A stretch of 53,963 bases of DNA from Bacteriovoracaceae bacterium (GTDB lineage: Bacteria; Bdellovibrionota; Bacteriovoracia; Bacteriovoracales; Bacteriovoracaceae): assembly GCA_947446575.1 (NCBI GenBank), contig CANFHC010000020.1:1-53963 (forward strand), given 5' to 3'. The translations under genes were made by a program, and so were the position numbers. Every line of letters starts with the position of its first letter. Positions within the stretch are counted from its first letter, which is position 1. Shown in pieces: positions 34,814 through 44,035 of the stretch. Under the pieces are notes generated by a model. It was not told the origin of the DNA. It saw nothing but the letters and a program-made list of their open reading frames with translations, and searched no databases.

Positions 34814-36067
34814 TTATTGCGGCGGAAATTTTTCTAAGTAACTAACTCGCTCCAATGCAGGTGGATGAGAAAAATAAAACTTACTGTAGATTGGATCAGG
34901 TGTCAGTGAGCTAGCATTGTCCTTGTACATTTTCACCAAAGCAGAGATTAACTTAGATACTTTTGCATTTTGAGAAGCAAACTCATCAGCTTCATATTCA
35001 TACTTGCGAGAAAAATAGGCAGAGATTGGAGTTAGTAAAAATGTATACACTCCGGCCACCATTGAAAATAAAGTGAGTGCCATATAATTTGATGGAGTGT
35101 GAACTCCGTGTCCCTGAAAAAAGAGCATGCTGCTTTTTAAATATCCTAATACTGCAAAGCCTATAAAACTTAAAATGAAACTTTTTATCATTCCTTTTAA
35201 AATATGCTTTTTCTTCATGTGCCCAAGCTCGTGTGCTAAGACGGCTTCAACTTCTTCTACATCTAATGAAGAAATTAGAGTATCAAAAAAGACGATGCGT
35301 TTATTTTTTCCAAACCCAGTGAAGTATGCATTTCCGTGCCCACTTCTTTTTGAAGCGTCCATGACATAAAGACCTGAGCTTTTGAAGCCACAACGAGCGA
35401 GTAAGTCTAAAATTTTATTTTTCACTTCTCCTTCAGGAAGTGGAGAGAATTTATTAAAAATAGGAGCAATAAAAGTTGGATAAATAAAGACTAACAAAAG
35501 TTGAACGGCTGTTAAAAAGACAAAAGCATAAATCCACCAATTGTTACCAAGTTTTTCCATAATCCATAAAATGGCATAGGCGATAGGTCCGCCTAAAATA
35601 ATGGCAAGAGCAGCTCCTTTAATTCGATCGTTAATAAATGTTTTCCAAGTTGTTTTATTAAACCCGAATTTTTCCTCGATAACAAAAGTGAAATAAAGTG
35701 CTTGTGGTAATGCAAGTATGGAAGAAACAATCCCAAGGAGAGCAAAAAAGAGTAGTCCTGTACTTATGTCAGATTTAGCATGGGTCATGCTAACGCGGTT
35801 TAAGAGTTCTAGTCCTCCCCCAAGTGTCCATACTAAAAAGATGGCTAAATCAATAAGATGAAAAAACTGGCCCACTTTTATTTTAGTCACAGAATAATCA
35901 GCTGCTTTTTGATGATCTTCTAATGTGATTTGAGATAAAAATTTAACAGGAACGGTATTTCGGTTTTTAAGAATGTGATCCATATTTCTTTTATCTAAAA
36001 GACTTTCAATTAAGCTCTTTAAAAAAAGTGCGACTAGAAAAAATTTGGTAAAAATATTGGCTTCCAT
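34814..36067 (-). CDS. M48 CAAX-prenyl protease-like membrane peptidase
   Basis: 417 residues. Several membrane helices cover the N-terminal half, and the zinc site is HELGHMKKKH in the middle of the C-terminal part, followed by the third ligand Glu in YEYEADEFA. The sequence PIFNKFSPLPEGEVK and the late SHPPALERV are typical of the Ste24/M48A family. Bacterial members are integral membrane proteases thought to act in protein quality control. It converges with the GAF gene with only four bases between stops. A second M48, a lipoprotein, lies at 39857-40669. Confidence 0.9.
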   Translation of the reverse strand: MEANIFTKFFLVALFLKSLIESLLDKRNMDHILKNRNTVPVKFLSQITLEDHQKAADYSVTKIKVGQFFHLIDLAIFLVWTLGGGLELLNRVSMTHAKSDISTGLLFFALLGIVSSILALPQALYFTFVIEEKFGFNKTTWKTFINDRIKGAALAIILGGPIAYAILWIMEKLGNNWWIYAFVFLTAVQLLLVFIYPTFIAPIFNKFSPLPEGEVKNKILDLLARCGFKSSGLYVMDASKRSGHGNAYFTGFGKNKRIVFFDTLISSLDVEEVEAVLAHELGHMKKKHILKGMIKSFILSFIGFAVLGYLKSSMLFFQGHGVHTPSNYMALTLFSMVAGVYTFLLTPISAYFSRKYEYEADEFASQNAKVSKLISALVKMYKDNASSLTPDPIYSKFYFSHPPALERVSYLEKFPPQ

Positions 36068-36112
36068 TATATATATCCTTTCTACTTATTCTCAGTATTC
36101 ATTTTATTTTCT

Positions 36113-36901
36113 ATGAACTATAGTATGACCACTATGAAAATTCATCAAATCTTCTTTAAGAATACCCTGCGTAATTTTTGTTACCTAATCAGTTTTTCGG
36201 ATGGAGCCATATATTGTATCGATCCGTTTCACTCTGACTTAGTCTTAACCCACTTAAAAGACCAAAAATTAATGGGAATTATTAACACTCACGATCATTG
36301 TGATCATCACTCGGGAAACGATGAATTAATTGATCGTTTCGGCTGCGAAGTCTGGGCGCATAAAGAGGCAATAGTTCCGGGAAAAACCAAAAACTTGAGT
36401 GATCACGAAATAATTCATCAAAGGGGGGAATGGTGCTTAAAAAGTCTTTATACACCTGGGCATACTATGAGCCATTTGGCCGTCATGCTGGAAAAGGATT
36501 ATAAACCTTATGCCCTTTTTACGGGAGACTGCTTTTTTAATGCCGGCGTAGGCAATTGCCATAATGGTGGCAATCCAGAAGTGCAATATGAAACGATTAG
36601 TAAAATTTTTGGTAATTTTCCAGATGAGCTACTCATCTATCCTGGGCATGAGTATTTAAAGCGTAATTTAGAATTTACTAAAAAATATGAACCCCACAAT
36701 ACCGATGCTCAGTCTTTTTTAAATATTATAGAAAGCCAAAATCTAGATGAAGTGTTTTATATTAATTCTATGAAAATTGAGCGCACGATTAATACTTTTA
36801 TTCGATTAAATAGTTCTGATTTGCGAACAGAGTTGCATTTAGAAAATAGTGATGAAAAAAAAGTTTTTTTAACACTTAGAGAATTACGAAACCGTTGGTG
36901 A
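36113..36901 (+). CDS. Metallo-beta-lactamase-fold hydrolase (glyoxalase II-like)
   Basis: About 262 residues with a full MBL metal site: NTHDHCDHHSG (H60, H62, D64, H65), LYTPGHT, FTGDCFF and YPGHEY. This is the glyoxalase II (hydroxyacylglutathione hydrolase) order of motifs. The N-terminus is typical of GloB (DGAIYCIDP), and the C-terminal part extends through EKYEPHN. I give the longest start; ATG 36134 (Lys-Ile-His) is a good alternative, and neither has a strong ribosome site. No glyoxalase I gene is next door. It sits just before bcp, possibly in one detoxification operon. Confidence 0.82.
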   Translation: MNYSMTTMKIHQIFFKNTLRNFCYLISFSDGAIYCIDPFHSDLVLTHLKDQKLMGIINTHDHCDHHSGNDELIDRFGCEVWAHKEAIVPGKTKNLSDHEIIHQRGEWCLKSLYTPGHTMSHLAVMLEKDYKPYALFTGDCFFNAGVGNCHNGGNPEVQYETISKIFGNFPDELLIYPGHEYLKRNLEFTKKYEPHNTDAQSFLNIIESQNLDEVFYINSMKIERTINTFIRLNSSDLRTELHLENSDEKKVFLTLRELRNRW

Positions 36902-36911
36902 GGATTTTATT

Positions 36912-37385
36912 ATGACATTACCCAAAGTTGGCAATCTTGCTCCTGCATTTAGTTTACTTAATCAAAAAGAAGAAACTGTAGAATTGAAATCTTTACGTGG
37001 ACAAACAGTTGTTCTGTATTTTTATCCAAAAGCTTCGACTCCAGGATGTACTACTCAAGCTTGTGGGATCCGCGATTTTAAAAAAGAGTTTACTAAACTT
37101 AATACTGTCGTTCTAGGTGTAAGTCCTGACGAACCAAAGAAACTGCAAAAATTTATCGAAAAAGAAAAATTAAATTTTGACTTACTATCTGATCCAGATC
37201 ATTCCATTGCTGAAAAATATGGCGTATGGGGATTAAAAAAGTTTATGGGGAAAGAATATATGGGTATCATTCGCACGACTTTTATTATCGGAGCAGATGG
37301 TAAGTTGGCGCATATTCTAGATGACTTTAATACTAAAACTCATCATGAAGATGTTTTAGCCTACTTAAAAGGAAATTTAACTTAG
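36912..37385 (+). CDS. bcp: Thioredoxin-dependent thiol peroxidase Bcp
   Basis: 157 residues, an atypical 2-Cys peroxiredoxin. FYPKASTPGCTTQAC gives the peroxidatic C46 and the resolving C51 in the family spacing; TTFIIGADGKL near the end is also typical. It reduces hydroperoxides with thioredoxin. ATG 36912 follows GTGAGGAT and lies 10 bases after the MBL hydrolase stop. Confidence 0.94.
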   Translation: MTLPKVGNLAPAFSLLNQKEETVELKSLRGQTVVLYFYPKASTPGCTTQACGIRDFKKEFTKLNTVVLGVSPDEPKKLQKFIEKEKLNFDLLSDPDHSIAEKYGVWGLKKFMGKEYMGIIRTTFIIGADGKLAHILDDFNTKTHHEDVLAYLKGNLT

Positions 37386-37403
37386 TTATTTTTGGAGTTG
37401 AAA

Positions 37404-38552
37404 ATGAAGGTGTCTTTTCTTGTAATTTTCTTTATCTCTTTAATTCAAGTGGCAGAAGCAAAATCTCTTTTGGTTATGTCTTATAATGTAGAGAACCTCT
37501 TCGATGTTTCTCACGATGTTGTTAACGGAAAAGAGAAGAAAGACTGGTCCTTTTTACCTAAAGATGCTCCTGGAAAAAAAGAGGCATGCTTAGGAGAAAA
37601 AAGTAAGCATTATAGAAAGGAATGCCTAGATTCTGATTGGACTGCTGCAAAATTAGAATTAAAACTCTCGCAAATCCATGATGTCGTTTTGCACGACCAT
37701 GAACTTCCAGATTTTTTAGGCTTAGTAGAAGTAGAAAATCCTAACGTTGTTGGTATGCTGGCTAAAAAATTAGGTTATGAAAAATTTGAGATGACAGATA
37801 GTCCGGATGAAAGAGGTATTGATGTAGCCCTTCTTTATAAAAAGAATAAAGACATTAAAGTAATTTCTCGAACAGAGCATGTTATTCCCGTAGATTATCC
37901 AACTCGGAATATTTTAGAAGTTGAATTTTTAATTGCTGAAAAATATCCTTTAACCATCTTTGTCAATCACTGGCCGTCTTTAGCTAACCCTGATTCATGG
38001 AGAATTAAGGCTGCAGAAATTTTAATGAATAGATCACAAGAGATTTTGAAAAAAAATCCTACGATGGCCTTACTTGCCATGGGAGACTTTAATACGATCG
38101 ATGACAATAATCCTCATCCTTTCAAAACTGTTCTCTTGAAGGATAATTTTTTCAGCGATGTTGAACAAACTTTCATGAATAGCAAATTGGTAGATGAAAA
38201 GTCTAAAAAGGCAAAGGTTCCAGGTACCTATTATTTTCCACCAAAAGATCAGTGGAATTCACTTGATCATTTTTTTGTGAATAATACTTTGTTAGACGGT
38301 AAAGGTTTGGATTTATCTGTAAAATCGTTTGAAATTTATTCGCCAGCTTTTATCACTCATGATTTAAAACGTAAGTCATATGAAGGAGGGCAAAAAAATA
38401 TCAAAATGGTAATTGCACCAAAACGTTTTGTCCCAGAAGGAACGACTAAAGAGAGTATCGGGTTTTCAGATCATTTTCCCATTCTTGTTAAACTCGATTA
38501 CTTGGATACTCATATAAATAAAAAGGCTAAAAAGGTTCCAGGAACCTATTAG
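37404..38552 (+). CDS. Secreted endonuclease/exonuclease/phosphatase-family protein
   Basis: 382 residues from ATG 37404: signal peptide (about 1-19) followed by an EEP fold. Landmarks are MSYNVENLFD, VEVENPNVV, NHWPSL, MGDFNTID and FSDHFPIL with the catalytic His. The YNVENLFD beginning is like that of predicted extracellular nucleases. The C-terminal KAKKVPGTY repeats the internal KAKVPGTYYF, both in protein and in DNA. TTGGAG lies before the ATG; an upstream TTG adds four residues. Substrate unknown. Confidence 0.82.
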   Translation: MKVSFLVIFFISLIQVAEAKSLLVMSYNVENLFDVSHDVVNGKEKKDWSFLPKDAPGKKEACLGEKSKHYRKECLDSDWTAAKLELKLSQIHDVVLHDHELPDFLGLVEVENPNVVGMLAKKLGYEKFEMTDSPDERGIDVALLYKKNKDIKVISRTEHVIPVDYPTRNILEVEFLIAEKYPLTIFVNHWPSLANPDSWRIKAAEILMNRSQEILKKNPTMALLAMGDFNTIDDNNPHPFKTVLLKDNFFSDVEQTFMNSKLVDEKSKKAKVPGTYYFPPKDQWNSLDHFFVNNTLLDGKGLDLSVKSFEIYSPAFITHDLKRKSYEGGQKNIKMVIAPKRFVPEGTTKESIGFSDHFPILVKLDYLDTHINKKAKKVPGTY

Positions 38553-38624
38553 GCAGTTTAGGACAATGAATAGACAAGTAAGACTTAAAATGAATATATG
38601 ACGATAATCAATTAAGATAGAATT

Positions 38625-39860
38625 GTGAAATACATTAAATCCTCTCTATTTAATCGGGCACCTAAATTATTGGCAGCAACCCTAAAGCTTGCGACTGGTA
38701 AAGATATCGATGCTGCCATTGAGCACCTTTCGGAGCTAAAAGGTGTGCCTCAAAAAATCGGTCAACTTCTTAGCATGGATGTTACTCAATACATTCCAGA
38801 AGAATTTAAAAATAAATTAAAACCACTACAAAGTGAAAGTAAAAAATTTGATCACGAAATTTTATTAGCAGCAGTTAAAAAGTCATTAAGTGTTGATGCG
38901 TTTCTGCAAATAACTCACTTTGAAACAAGTTCAATTGGAGCGGGAAGTATCGGTCAAGTTCATTGGGCCATGATTGATAACAGAAAAGTAGTTTTTAAAA
39001 TTCAATACCCTGATATCGAAAAAACAATTCATGCTGACATTGCATTATTAGGGCCATTGGCTTCCATTTATGAATTCATTAGACCTGATTCTAAAGATTT
39101 ATCAATTCTTTTAAAAGAAGCCAAAAAAATGATTTTGGGTGAATTAGATTATGTTAAAGAAGCTAATCATCTTGTTTTTTTTAAAGAAAATTTAAAGCAC
39201 GATGACCGCTTTTATGTTCCGGAGGTCCTTCAAGCGTTTTCCAGCGAAAAAATCATTTGTATGGAATATGTTGAAGGCCTTCCGCTCGCTCAATTTATAA
39301 AAGTTACAAAAGATATCGAAACAAAAAATAAAATAGCCAAAGCACTCCTCGAACTATTTATCGATGAGTTTTTTCTTATGGGTAAAGTTCAAACCGATCC
39401 TAATTTTGGAAATTACTTAATTAAAGATAATCTTCAAATTGTTTTACTCGATTTTGGTGCTGTAAAAGATTTTAATTCAGATTTTAGATTGGATTACTTT
39501 AATCTGTTGGATGCTTCTTATAATGGCAATAAAGATAAAATTTTATTGTTTGGAGAAAAATTAGGACTCGTAAACCGATCGGACAGATTAGAGGCAGTGA
39601 ATCTTTTTGTGAGTTTCATGAAGGATGTCCTTTCTTATTTCCATGCAGAAATTAACCCTGTGGATTTTAAAAAAGAAGAGATCACAAAAAAACTCCTGGA
39701 GACTGGATGGAAACTTTGGAAGGAACAAAGAATTTCTAGTCCTCACTCCGATCTCGTGTTTCTACACCGTAAGCTAGGCGGTCTCTTTTCTCTTCTTAAA
39801 GAAATGGAAGTCGAAATTGACCTAAGTCCATTCTGGGAAAAAATTAAAAAATTTAATTAA
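38625..39860 (+). CDS. ABC1/UbiB-family atypical kinase-like protein
   Basis: 411 residues, with the ABC1/ADCK landmarks: PQKIGQLLSMD (the KxGQ motif), SIGAGSIGQVH (Ala-rich-loop equivalent), VVFKIQYPD (ATP-binding Lys), a Glu in KEANH, TDPNFGNYL in the place of DPHPGN, and LLDFGAVKD (metal Asp). Some ABC1 members support ubiquinone synthesis or lipid handling; here no ubi genes are nearby, so the role stays open. No C-terminal membrane helices are seen. The start is GTG 38625. It converges with the M48 lipoprotein gene, overlapping by four bases. Confidence 0.88.
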   Translation: MKYIKSSLFNRAPKLLAATLKLATGKDIDAAIEHLSELKGVPQKIGQLLSMDVTQYIPEEFKNKLKPLQSESKKFDHEILLAAVKKSLSVDAFLQITHFETSSIGAGSIGQVHWAMIDNRKVVFKIQYPDIEKTIHADIALLGPLASIYEFIRPDSKDLSILLKEAKKMILGELDYVKEANHLVFFKENLKHDDRFYVPEVLQAFSSEKIICMEYVEGLPLAQFIKVTKDIETKNKIAKALLELFIDEFFLMGKVQTDPNFGNYLIKDNLQIVLLDFGAVKDFNSDFRLDYFNLLDASYNGNKDKILLFGEKLGLVNRSDRLEAVNLFVSFMKDVLSYFHAEINPVDFKKEEITKKLLETGWKLWKEQRISSPHSDLVFLHRKLGGLFSLLKEMEVEIDLSPFWEKIKKFN

Positions 39861-40669
39861 TTAATGTTTGCGCCAATGCCGTATTTATTTGGAGCTTTTG
39901 AATATATGCTTTCAGCATTTCCCATCCATTCGTTTAGCATAGCCTTTCTGTTAGCATCACTAGGGTGAGTCGACATGAATTCAGGTGGTGCTTTGCCTCC
40001 AGAGGCAGCACTCATACGATCCCACAGCCGAGGAGCTTCGGCCGGATCATATCCTGCGCGCGCCATATAGATTTGTCCTTCTTGATCGGCGGCAGATTCA
40101 TCTCCACGAGAAAATTTTCTATCGAAAAAGGTAATGGCGAAAGCAGCGGCCACGCCACCTAAGGCCGTTATTTTTTTACAGGTATCGTTTTTACAAAGTA
40201 ATTGACCACCAATAATAGAGGCTGCTCCGATAGCAAGGCCTGCATAATTTTCTTTAATCGCTCGAGCATAACGCTGTTTTCCGTGGCGAAGAGTCGCGTG
40301 AGCTACTTCATGTCCTAAAACTGCAGCCAAGGCAGCTTCAGTTTTTAGAACTGGCATAATTCCCGTATAAACAGCGATCTTACCACCAGGCATACACCAA
40401 GCGTTGACTTCAGGGCTTTCAATTAAAACTGTTTCCCATTGGAAATTCTCGCCTGAAGAAACTGCAATTCTTTTTGCTACTCGCTGAACCATATCGTTCC
40501 ATTCTTTATTATTAGAAATTTTTGCTTTTGATTTTACTTCAACATAGGCCTTAGCTGCTTGTGCATTGATCTCAGCATCTGTTGGTTCTTTAGGACCTAA
40601 AGTTGAACAACTTGATAAGAAAATGATAAGACTAAAAATTAATGGGTAAGGGAAGAAATTTTTTTTCAT
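39857..40669 (-). CDS. M48 metallopeptidase lipoprotein
   Basis: 270 residues from ATG 40669: hydrophobic n-region and a lipobox Leu-Ser-Ser-Cys. The M48 core holds NAWCMPGGKIAVYTGI, HEVAHATLRHGKQ (HExxH) and the third-ligand Glu in ESAADQEG. It is a soluble, lipid-anchored protease like BepA/YcaL that acts in envelope quality control. ATG 40669 overlaps the stop (TGA) of the upstream small gene as ATGA, indicating coupled translation. An earlier start at 40735 would add residues before the signal. Confidence 0.9.
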   Translation of the reverse strand: MKKNFFPYPLIFSLIIFLSSCSTLGPKEPTDAEINAQAAKAYVEVKSKAKISNNKEWNDMVQRVAKRIAVSSGENFQWETVLIESPEVNAWCMPGGKIAVYTGIMPVLKTEAALAAVLGHEVAHATLRHGKQRYARAIKENYAGLAIGAASIIGGQLLCKNDTCKKITALGGVAAAFAITFFDRKFSRGDESAADQEGQIYMARAGYDPAEAPRLWDRMSAASGGKAPPEFMSTHPSDANRKAMLNEWMGNAESIYSKAPNKYGIGANIN

Positions 40670-40938
40670 ATAGTACTCTTTTGATCTGGAATTATTTCGT
40701 TGATTAAAATATCGATGTGAAATTTTTTTGAACAATTCTCAATTAGTAATTCAATCTCTTTTTTTAAAAGTATATCGCCCTTCAAATCGAGGTCTCTATA
40801 TTGGGTATGAGGCTCGTAAGGTAGAGTTGAGTAAAAGCAAAGGCCTTCGTTGGCTTCAAGCTGAAAATAAAAAAAGGCAGAGTCCTCTTTATTTAAGCGG
40901 AGTACATAGTGAAAAAGTTGACTAGAACGATTGGGCAT
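40666..40938 (-). CDS. Small cytoplasmic protein, function unknown
   Basis: 90 residues from ATG 40938, preceded by GGAAGG. It reads as an alpha/beta domain with FFYFQLEANEGL, then a hydrophobic C-terminal helix and strand. An upstream ATG at 41019 lacks a ribosome site and would leave only 12 bases to the divergent GTG at 41032. It overlaps the M48 lipoprotein gene by ATGA. A weak resemblance to small DUF4911-type proteins comes from memory only. I do not recognise it. Confidence 0.55.
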   Translation of the reverse strand: MPNRSSQLFHYVLRLNKEDSAFFYFQLEANEGLCFYSTLPYEPHTQYRDLDLKGDILLKKEIELLIENCSKKFHIDILINEIIPDQKSTI

Positions 40939-40955
40939 ATGACCTTCCAAATCCG

Positions 40956-40983
40956 TTGACTTGTTTTTGATCTCATTTAGAAT
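40956..40983 (+). promoter_or_regulatory. Promoter of the TPR-LysM-topA genes
   Basis: TTGACT (40956-40961) and TAGAAT (40978-40983) are 16 bases apart, a good sigma-70 match. It lies 49 bases before the GTG at 41032, inside the 93-base gap to the divergent small gene start. The GGAGG ribosome site follows at 41020-41024. Confidence 0.6.
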
Positions 40984-41031
40984 AAAAGTTAAGTTATCGC
41001 TTTCACATTTACAAGTCATGGAGGACAAAAA

Positions 41032-41835
41032 GTGAAAAGGAATTTTGCCAAGAAAGCGCCGCATGCGTTGCTCATTGTAGTAACAGCATTATTTTTCACT
41101 TCTTGTTCGTCACTTTTTTTGCGTCGTGGGCAAACAGTTGATTCAGTTCAACACGGTGAAAGTACTGCTACACAAAATGCTACTGTGCCCAAAGAGCAAT
41201 ATGACGAGATGGCTAGAAAGTATCAGGAACTTTTAAATCAATCAAAACAATTAGTAAAAACTGAATCTCCCGTTGTACCAACACCTGTTGTTGCAGGGAA
41301 AGAAATTCAAGCCAAGCCTGAAACGGCAGCAAGCACTTCTCTAGATCCTTCAGAGTTAGTAAACCATATAGATAAAGCGATTCCAGATACTGCCAATATC
41401 GATTCTGTTGATGCACTTAAGCCAGAAGGGAAAGAAGGAAAAGCCGTCGGTCCAGCTATTCCTACAAGCATGGGTGTTCAAAACGTCAATTCTAGCGATG
41501 ATATCGATGAGCAAATTTCTCGTTTGCGCGAAGTTCAAGAATTAGTGCGAGTCAATAAATTTGAAAATGCTTTAGTTATTTTAAAAGATTTAGAAAACTC
41601 CAAAGAAAAGCAAATTGTAGTAAGAGCTAAAATTATGTTGGGTGATTTATTGTACAACCAAGGAGAGTTTGATTTAGCCTCTCAGGTTTACGAAGAAGTT
41701 ATCAAAAAATATGCTTTCTCTGGTTATGTATTAAAGGCCCTGGGGAAACTAGTAGCTTGTAGCGAAAAATTAAAACAACCTGAAAAGCAGGCAAAATATT
41801 ATTCTCTTTTACACGATTTTTTTGAGGCAACTTAA
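41032..41835 (+). CDS. TPR lipoprotein
   Basis: 267 residues with a lipobox (Phe-Thr-Ser-Cys at about residue 25, basic n-region MKRNFAKK). A low-complexity linker (about 40-145) precedes a C-terminal helical region with two or three tetratricopeptide-like repeats (about 165-260: VNKFENALVILKDLEN, AKIMLGDLLYNQGEFDLASQVYEEVI). This layout recalls CpoB/YbgF-type envelope partners. The start is GTG with GGAGG. The next gene starts at TTG directly behind its stop, so the two are probably an operon and may form a complex. Confidence 0.75.
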   Translation: MKRNFAKKAPHALLIVVTALFFTSCSSLFLRRGQTVDSVQHGESTATQNATVPKEQYDEMARKYQELLNQSKQLVKTESPVVPTPVVAGKEIQAKPETAASTSLDPSELVNHIDKAIPDTANIDSVDALKPEGKEGKAVGPAIPTSMGVQNVNSSDDIDEQISRLREVQELVRVNKFENALVILKDLENSKEKQIVVRAKIMLGDLLYNQGEFDLASQVYEEVIKKYAFSGYVLKALGKLVACSEKLKQPEKQAKYYSLLHDFFEAT

Positions 41836-44010
41836 TTGAATAAATATTTTTTCTTAATCATTCTTCTAAGTTTATTGGCACCTAAATCTAAGGGGCAAGA
41901 TGCAGTGTCTGCTGATTTAGAAGAAGTAAATGTTTATGAATCGTTGAAAAAATCTGGAGATGCTCCATCAAAGGGTAGCGATGTAAAAATGTCTACTCTT
42001 GAGGAACAAGATGATTTGCAGTCACTGAAAGAAGATATTGGAGATGTTGTTTTTGAAAAAGACAAAAAAGTTGAAGTAAAAAAAGAAGATAAGATAGTAG
42101 AGAAGAAAGCAGAGAAAGTAGCTGGGAAACAAGTTGAAAAACAAGTAGAAGCAAAGGCTGGTCCTCTCAATGTTGAAAATCCAAAAGGGCAGACTGTTGA
42201 AGAAAATCCTTCAGATACAACAGAAATTATTGCCGATAAAAGCATTAATTTTGATGTCGGAAATGAAGAAAAAAAACTTTTAGAGCTCTCTAAATACGTT
42301 GATAAAAAAATTACTGGTAAAGAATGGGACGATATTGCCGTTAAGGCAAAATTAGAGAAGTACGAAGTTCAAAAAGGAGATTATCTTTGGAGCATCTCAA
42401 AAAAATTATTTGGATCGGGTTTTTACTATTCAAAAATCTGGGCGTTAAACCCTCAAATTTCTAACCCTCATGAAATTGAGCCGGGGACAATTCTCGCTTT
42501 TGACACCGGAGATGCTGATACACTTCCCAATGTTCAAGTGGGGGAGTTTAGTGACGATGAAGTTATTACAAATAAATCGGGAAGTTCATATACTAGTTCA
42601 GATGATAAAAATCGTCCGGACTGGATTAAGGAACGTAAGCAGCTAATTGATCAAGGAGTTTATTTCCAATTTGCCTCGGAAGAGACGTATGAAGATTTAG
42701 AGCGTTTGGAAAAAATGCAAAAAAATAACGAATACGAAAAATACGATCCACCACTGTCAGATATTTCGATAAAAGAGCCATCAGACCAATATGATAATAC
42801 TGGATTTGATAAAAATTCCAAAATACTCTTCAATTACAAAGAAGGGTTTTTTCTTAATAGTTTTGTAACGACAAATGTTGTGCAAGATTTAGGTGAAATT
42901 AAAGCAACTCCTAAAGAAGCAGTTTTTATTCATAGACTTGATACGATCTATGTTAACTTTGACAAATCAGCCAAAGTAAAACCAGGTGATTTATTCTCGG
43001 TTTATACAGCGGGCGGAGAAATAAAAAATCCCATTTCTGATCGTTCTGGATTTGTTTATACCACAACGGCTCAAATTAAAACGATTCGCAAAATTGATGA
43101 TGTTTGGGAATGTCTTGTTGTTGACCAATCGGGCGTTGTGCAAAGAAAAGATCGCATTACAGTCTATACTCCCAAAATTGGAAAAATTGCCAGAACTTAT
43201 AGTAAACGTAGCGTAGAAGCCGCAATTATTGGAAGCTACAGAGAATCTCTGACAGGGATTGCTTACGGAGATGTCGTTTACCTCGATCGCGGTCGCGCTG
43301 ACGGAGTAGAGCTCGGGAATCTATTTGAAGTTTATTCATTTGTTGATCGCGGGACTCAAAGAAAAATTACCCCAAGCCCGACTTATAAAATTGGTGAATT
43401 AACAATTATCAATATTACTGATAATTTTGCGACGGCACTTGTAACGAATTCTTCAAATGAAATTTCACTTGGAAGCATTGCTATTACGAAAACTCAAGAA
43501 GAAGCTGCTCGCGCCATTAAACTTAAGAGTAAAGATAAATTAAAAGATGTTCAAAAACTCGAAGGCAAAGCTCTTGATGAGTTAGATGTCGAATTAAACC
43601 TTGATGATGTAAGTCAAGACATTCTCAATAAAGCAGATAAGATTCAATTGACTGAGGATGAGTTGGAAGAACTTGAGCGTCAAGAGCGGGATAAATCAGT
43701 TATTAAAGATTCAGAGCGCGATGTAAAAGAACTTGATCGATTAGAAGGTGAAATTATAGATTCTGAGAAATCTCTCAACGAAAGTAAAGTTGATGAAGAT
43801 AAATTCTTGGAGCAATCAAGCCTCGAAGATCATGAGAAAAAAGCGAAGCAGCCAGATCCAAATGCTTTTGAATCGATAAATGAAATCGAAAAAGATATTG
43901 GAAGAAAATATTTAGATGAAGATATCAACAACAAAGAAAATCCTTATGGACTCACAGAGTTTGATATTGAAGAAGTAGATGAGTTGTTGAATACTGGTCC
44001 CAAAAAATAA
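41836..44010 (+). CDS. Large secreted LysM-domain protein
   Basis: 724 residues. The TTG start abuts the preceding TAA and gives a good signal peptide (NKYFFLIILLSLLAPKSKG). Residues 20-150 are acidic and lysine-rich. The LysM at 176-223 begins YEVQKGDYLWSIS. Then two similar beta-barrel-like units follow, near 355-390 (DTIYVNF...KPGDLFSVY) and 475-500 (DVVYLDRGRADGVELGNLFEVY). The last 150 residues are very acidic. It probably binds peptidoglycan and spans to a partner; the preceding TPR lipoprotein is the obvious candidate. I do not know a family name. Confidence 0.75.
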   Translation: MNKYFFLIILLSLLAPKSKGQDAVSADLEEVNVYESLKKSGDAPSKGSDVKMSTLEEQDDLQSLKEDIGDVVFEKDKKVEVKKEDKIVEKKAEKVAGKQVEKQVEAKAGPLNVENPKGQTVEENPSDTTEIIADKSINFDVGNEEKKLLELSKYVDKKITGKEWDDIAVKAKLEKYEVQKGDYLWSISKKLFGSGFYYSKIWALNPQISNPHEIEPGTILAFDTGDADTLPNVQVGEFSDDEVITNKSGSSYTSSDDKNRPDWIKERKQLIDQGVYFQFASEETYEDLERLEKMQKNNEYEKYDPPLSDISIKEPSDQYDNTGFDKNSKILFNYKEGFFLNSFVTTNVVQDLGEIKATPKEAVFIHRLDTIYVNFDKSAKVKPGDLFSVYTAGGEIKNPISDRSGFVYTTTAQIKTIRKIDDVWECLVVDQSGVVQRKDRITVYTPKIGKIARTYSKRSVEAAIIGSYRESLTGIAYGDVVYLDRGRADGVELGNLFEVYSFVDRGTQRKITPSPTYKIGELTIINITDNFATALVTNSSNEISLGSIAITKTQEEAARAIKLKSKDKLKDVQKLEGKALDELDVELNLDDVSQDILNKADKIQLTEDELEELERQERDKSVIKDSERDVKELDRLEGEIIDSEKSLNESKVDEDKFLEQSSLEDHEKKAKQPDPNAFESINEIEKDIGRKYLDEDINNKENPYGLTEFDIEEVDELLNTGPKK

Positions 44011-44035
44011 AATTTAATCACCTAAGGTAAAAAAT

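Noticed and set aside
41020-41064. Long N-terminal extension of the small minus-strand gene
   Set aside because: Starts at 41064 or 41019 overlap the divergent lipoprotein promoter and ribosome site; ATG 40938 has GGAAGG upstream.
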